From Clostridia bacterium (GTDB taxonomy: Bacteria; Bacillota; Clostridia; Caldicoprobacterales; Caldicoprobacteraceae), in assembly GCA_017577715.1 (NCBI GenBank), contig PKRC01000020.1, positions 1 through 40,356 of the forward strand: a stretch of 40,356 nucleotides of DNA. The letters are read 5' to 3'. Numbering within the stretch: the stretch's first letter is position 1; every line of letters starts with the position of its first letter. Below are positions 39,364 through 40,356 of the stretch, in pieces. The translations under genes and the position numbers were made by a program. The notes under the pieces were generated by a model, which made no database searches, had not been told where the DNA came from, and saw only the letters and a program-made list of their open reading frames with translations.

Positions 39364-40356
39364 TTACAGATTAAAGGCTTCTTTAATCTCAGCTAGCTGC
39401 TGGTCATTGATGGTTACAAGCTCCCCCAAATCTCTTGCCGCTATGATGGCTTTGGCGCTGTATTCGGCCACTTCCAGCTTGTCGAAGGCATTGAGCAGGC
39501 TGCTGCCGGTCACGATAACGCAGTCGTTTTCTACCAGCACCACCGATGTCTCCTTGGAAAATGCATCTGCTGTCATCTCGGGCTGCATGAAGGTGCATCC
39601 AAATGGCAATTTGGGTATGTTTCGCAGCATTATATAGCTTTCTGGGATAGTCTTGGTCTCAAAGGTTGCATCGGTGACGGCAAAAGCCATGATGTTGGGC
39701 GGATGTGCGATGAGTACCGAATTGATGTGGGGGTGCTTATCGTATATGGCTTTGTGAAGCAGGACCGAGCGGCTGGGATTCTTTCCTGCTTCCTTCCATC
39801 CGTTTTCAATGCGTACCAGGTCTTCTTCGGTGAGATACTTCCTGTCTTTGCCGTATGGAGTGATGATAAAGGAGCCATCGCTTAGCCTTTGCGAGAAGGT
39901 ACCCTGCGTGCTGGTGAAGAGCTGCTGGTCATATGCGCGATGTATGAGCTGGCACATCTCTCGCCTGGCTGCCCTTTCTTCGCTGCTAAACCTTTTGGGG
40001 ATGAACTCGTTTAAGGTGACATCCTGCTTGTTTTTGGATATTTCAATGTGCCTATCGGTCAGGCTATGTAAGGTTCCCAGTCTACGGCCTTTGAGCTCAA
40101 GCCTGGCGCAAAAGTCCAGCGTTTCAAAGGCCATAAATGCTTCAAACAGGTTTTTGCCACCCGTCACTACCCCGTGATTTTCGAGTATAACGGTTTTAAA
40201 GCCCTTTTCAAACTGGTCCGCAATCTTTTTGCCCAGGTCCTTGCTTCCTGGCAGGCCGTATTCCGCTATGCCGACTGGACCGCATATCAGATGAACGTTA
40301 GGTATGAGCCTCGTGTTGGGGATTTGGCGCACTATGCTGAAGGATACGAGGGGGGC
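39364..40356 (-). CDS. Tandem class II aldolase/adducin-like protein, N-terminus outside the window
   Basis: The frame is open to the window edge (APLVSFSIVRQIPNTRLIPN), so the start is missing. Two class II aldolase-like domains are seen. The end of the first shows NVHLICGPVGIAEYGLPGS and VILENHGVVTGGKNLFEAF with the metal-ligand His of ENHG. The second (about the last 215 residues) shows STQGTFSQRLSDGSFIITPY and VLIAHPPNIMAFAV. There ENHG is replaced by ENDC and HxH by AHPP, so it has probably lost its metal site. Class II aldolases act on sugar phosphates such as fuculose- or ribulose-phosphate. The true substrate is unknown. Confidence 0.8.
   Translation of the reverse strand, partial: APLVSFSIVRQIPNTRLIPNVHLICGPVGIAEYGLPGSKDLGKKIADQFEKGFKTVILENHGVVTGGKNLFEAFMAFETLDFCARLELKGRRLGTLHSLTDRHIEISKNKQDVTLNEFIPKRFSSEERAARREMCQLIHRAYDQQLFTSTQGTFSQRLSDGSFIITPYGKDRKYLTEEDLVRIENGWKEAGKNPSRSVLLHKAIYDKHPHINSVLIAHPPNIMAFAVTDATFETKTIPESYIMLRNIPKLPFGCTFMQPEMTADAFSKETSVVLVENDCVIVTGSSLLNAFDKLEVAEYSAKAIIAARDLGELVTINDQQLAEIKEAFNL

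Overview
The window is a chromosomal segment from a Gram-positive, probably anaerobic member of the Clostridia. The evidence is a SigB/F/G-type sigma module, the SepF/YggT/DivIVA division genes, PyrR attenuation, a Trp T-box, a GerMN lipoprotein, class 1B PyrD/PyrK, strong GGAGG ribosome binding sites and CCA-encoded tRNA genes. Gene content resembles thermophilic Thermoanaerobacterales-type Clostridia, but the genus cannot be fixed from sequence alone.

Layout. 1-460: the end of a tyrosine recombinase gene, its terminator and a repeat-rich non-coding stretch that abuts a tRNA-Leu, which looks like the edge of an integrated element. 458-1076: seven tRNA genes on the minus strand (transcription order Pro, Glu, CAU, Asp, Phe, Tyr, Leu) behind one strong promoter. 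1236-3308: STAS antagonist, degenerate RsbW-like protein, sigma factor and a second, intact GHKL ATPase. 3420-6666: HlyD-like membrane protein, YggS, SepF, YggT, DivIVA. 6780-9050: DUF5665-like membrane protein, DksA-type zinc finger protein, LspA, RluD-like pseudouridine synthase. 9066-18925: the pyrimidine operon pyrR-pyrB-pyrC-pyrF-carB-pyrK-pyrD-pyrE, with PyrR attenuators before pyrR and before pyrB. carA is not in this operon. 18894-24077: rqcH (minus strand, convergent with pyrE), gerMN lipoprotein, rph, rdgB, metallophosphoesterase. 24241-26988: a decay zone with a nagA deletion pseudogene, a CBM9-like pseudogene and a dead IS. 27090-34331: a tryptophan T-box followed by trpEGDCFBA. 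34482-37034: NrtR-type regulator and nicotinate phosphoribosyltransferase. 37069-39285: a dehydrogenase remnant, a small membrane protein, a YtrA-type GntR regulator with a palindromic operator, and a GNAT-like protein. 39364-40356: a tandem class II aldolase protein on the minus strand, cut by the window edge.

How it works together. The two large operons supply UMP and tryptophan. Each is read through a transcriptional attenuator, PyrR/UMP-sensing for pyr and uncharged tRNA-Trp-sensing for trp. NrtR-pncB is a salvage module for NAD. The sigma module is a partner-switching circuit in which the RsbW-like protein has lost its ATP-binding motifs while a nearby GHKL protein has kept them. No CRISPR array, defence island or wholly new gene system was recognised. 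The unusual points are mainly regulatory and architectural: the split anti-sigma pair, a terminator hairpin whose loop holds two opposing stop codons, a structured spacer between a Shine-Dalgarno sequence and the pyrK start, and a possible att region next to tRNA-Leu.
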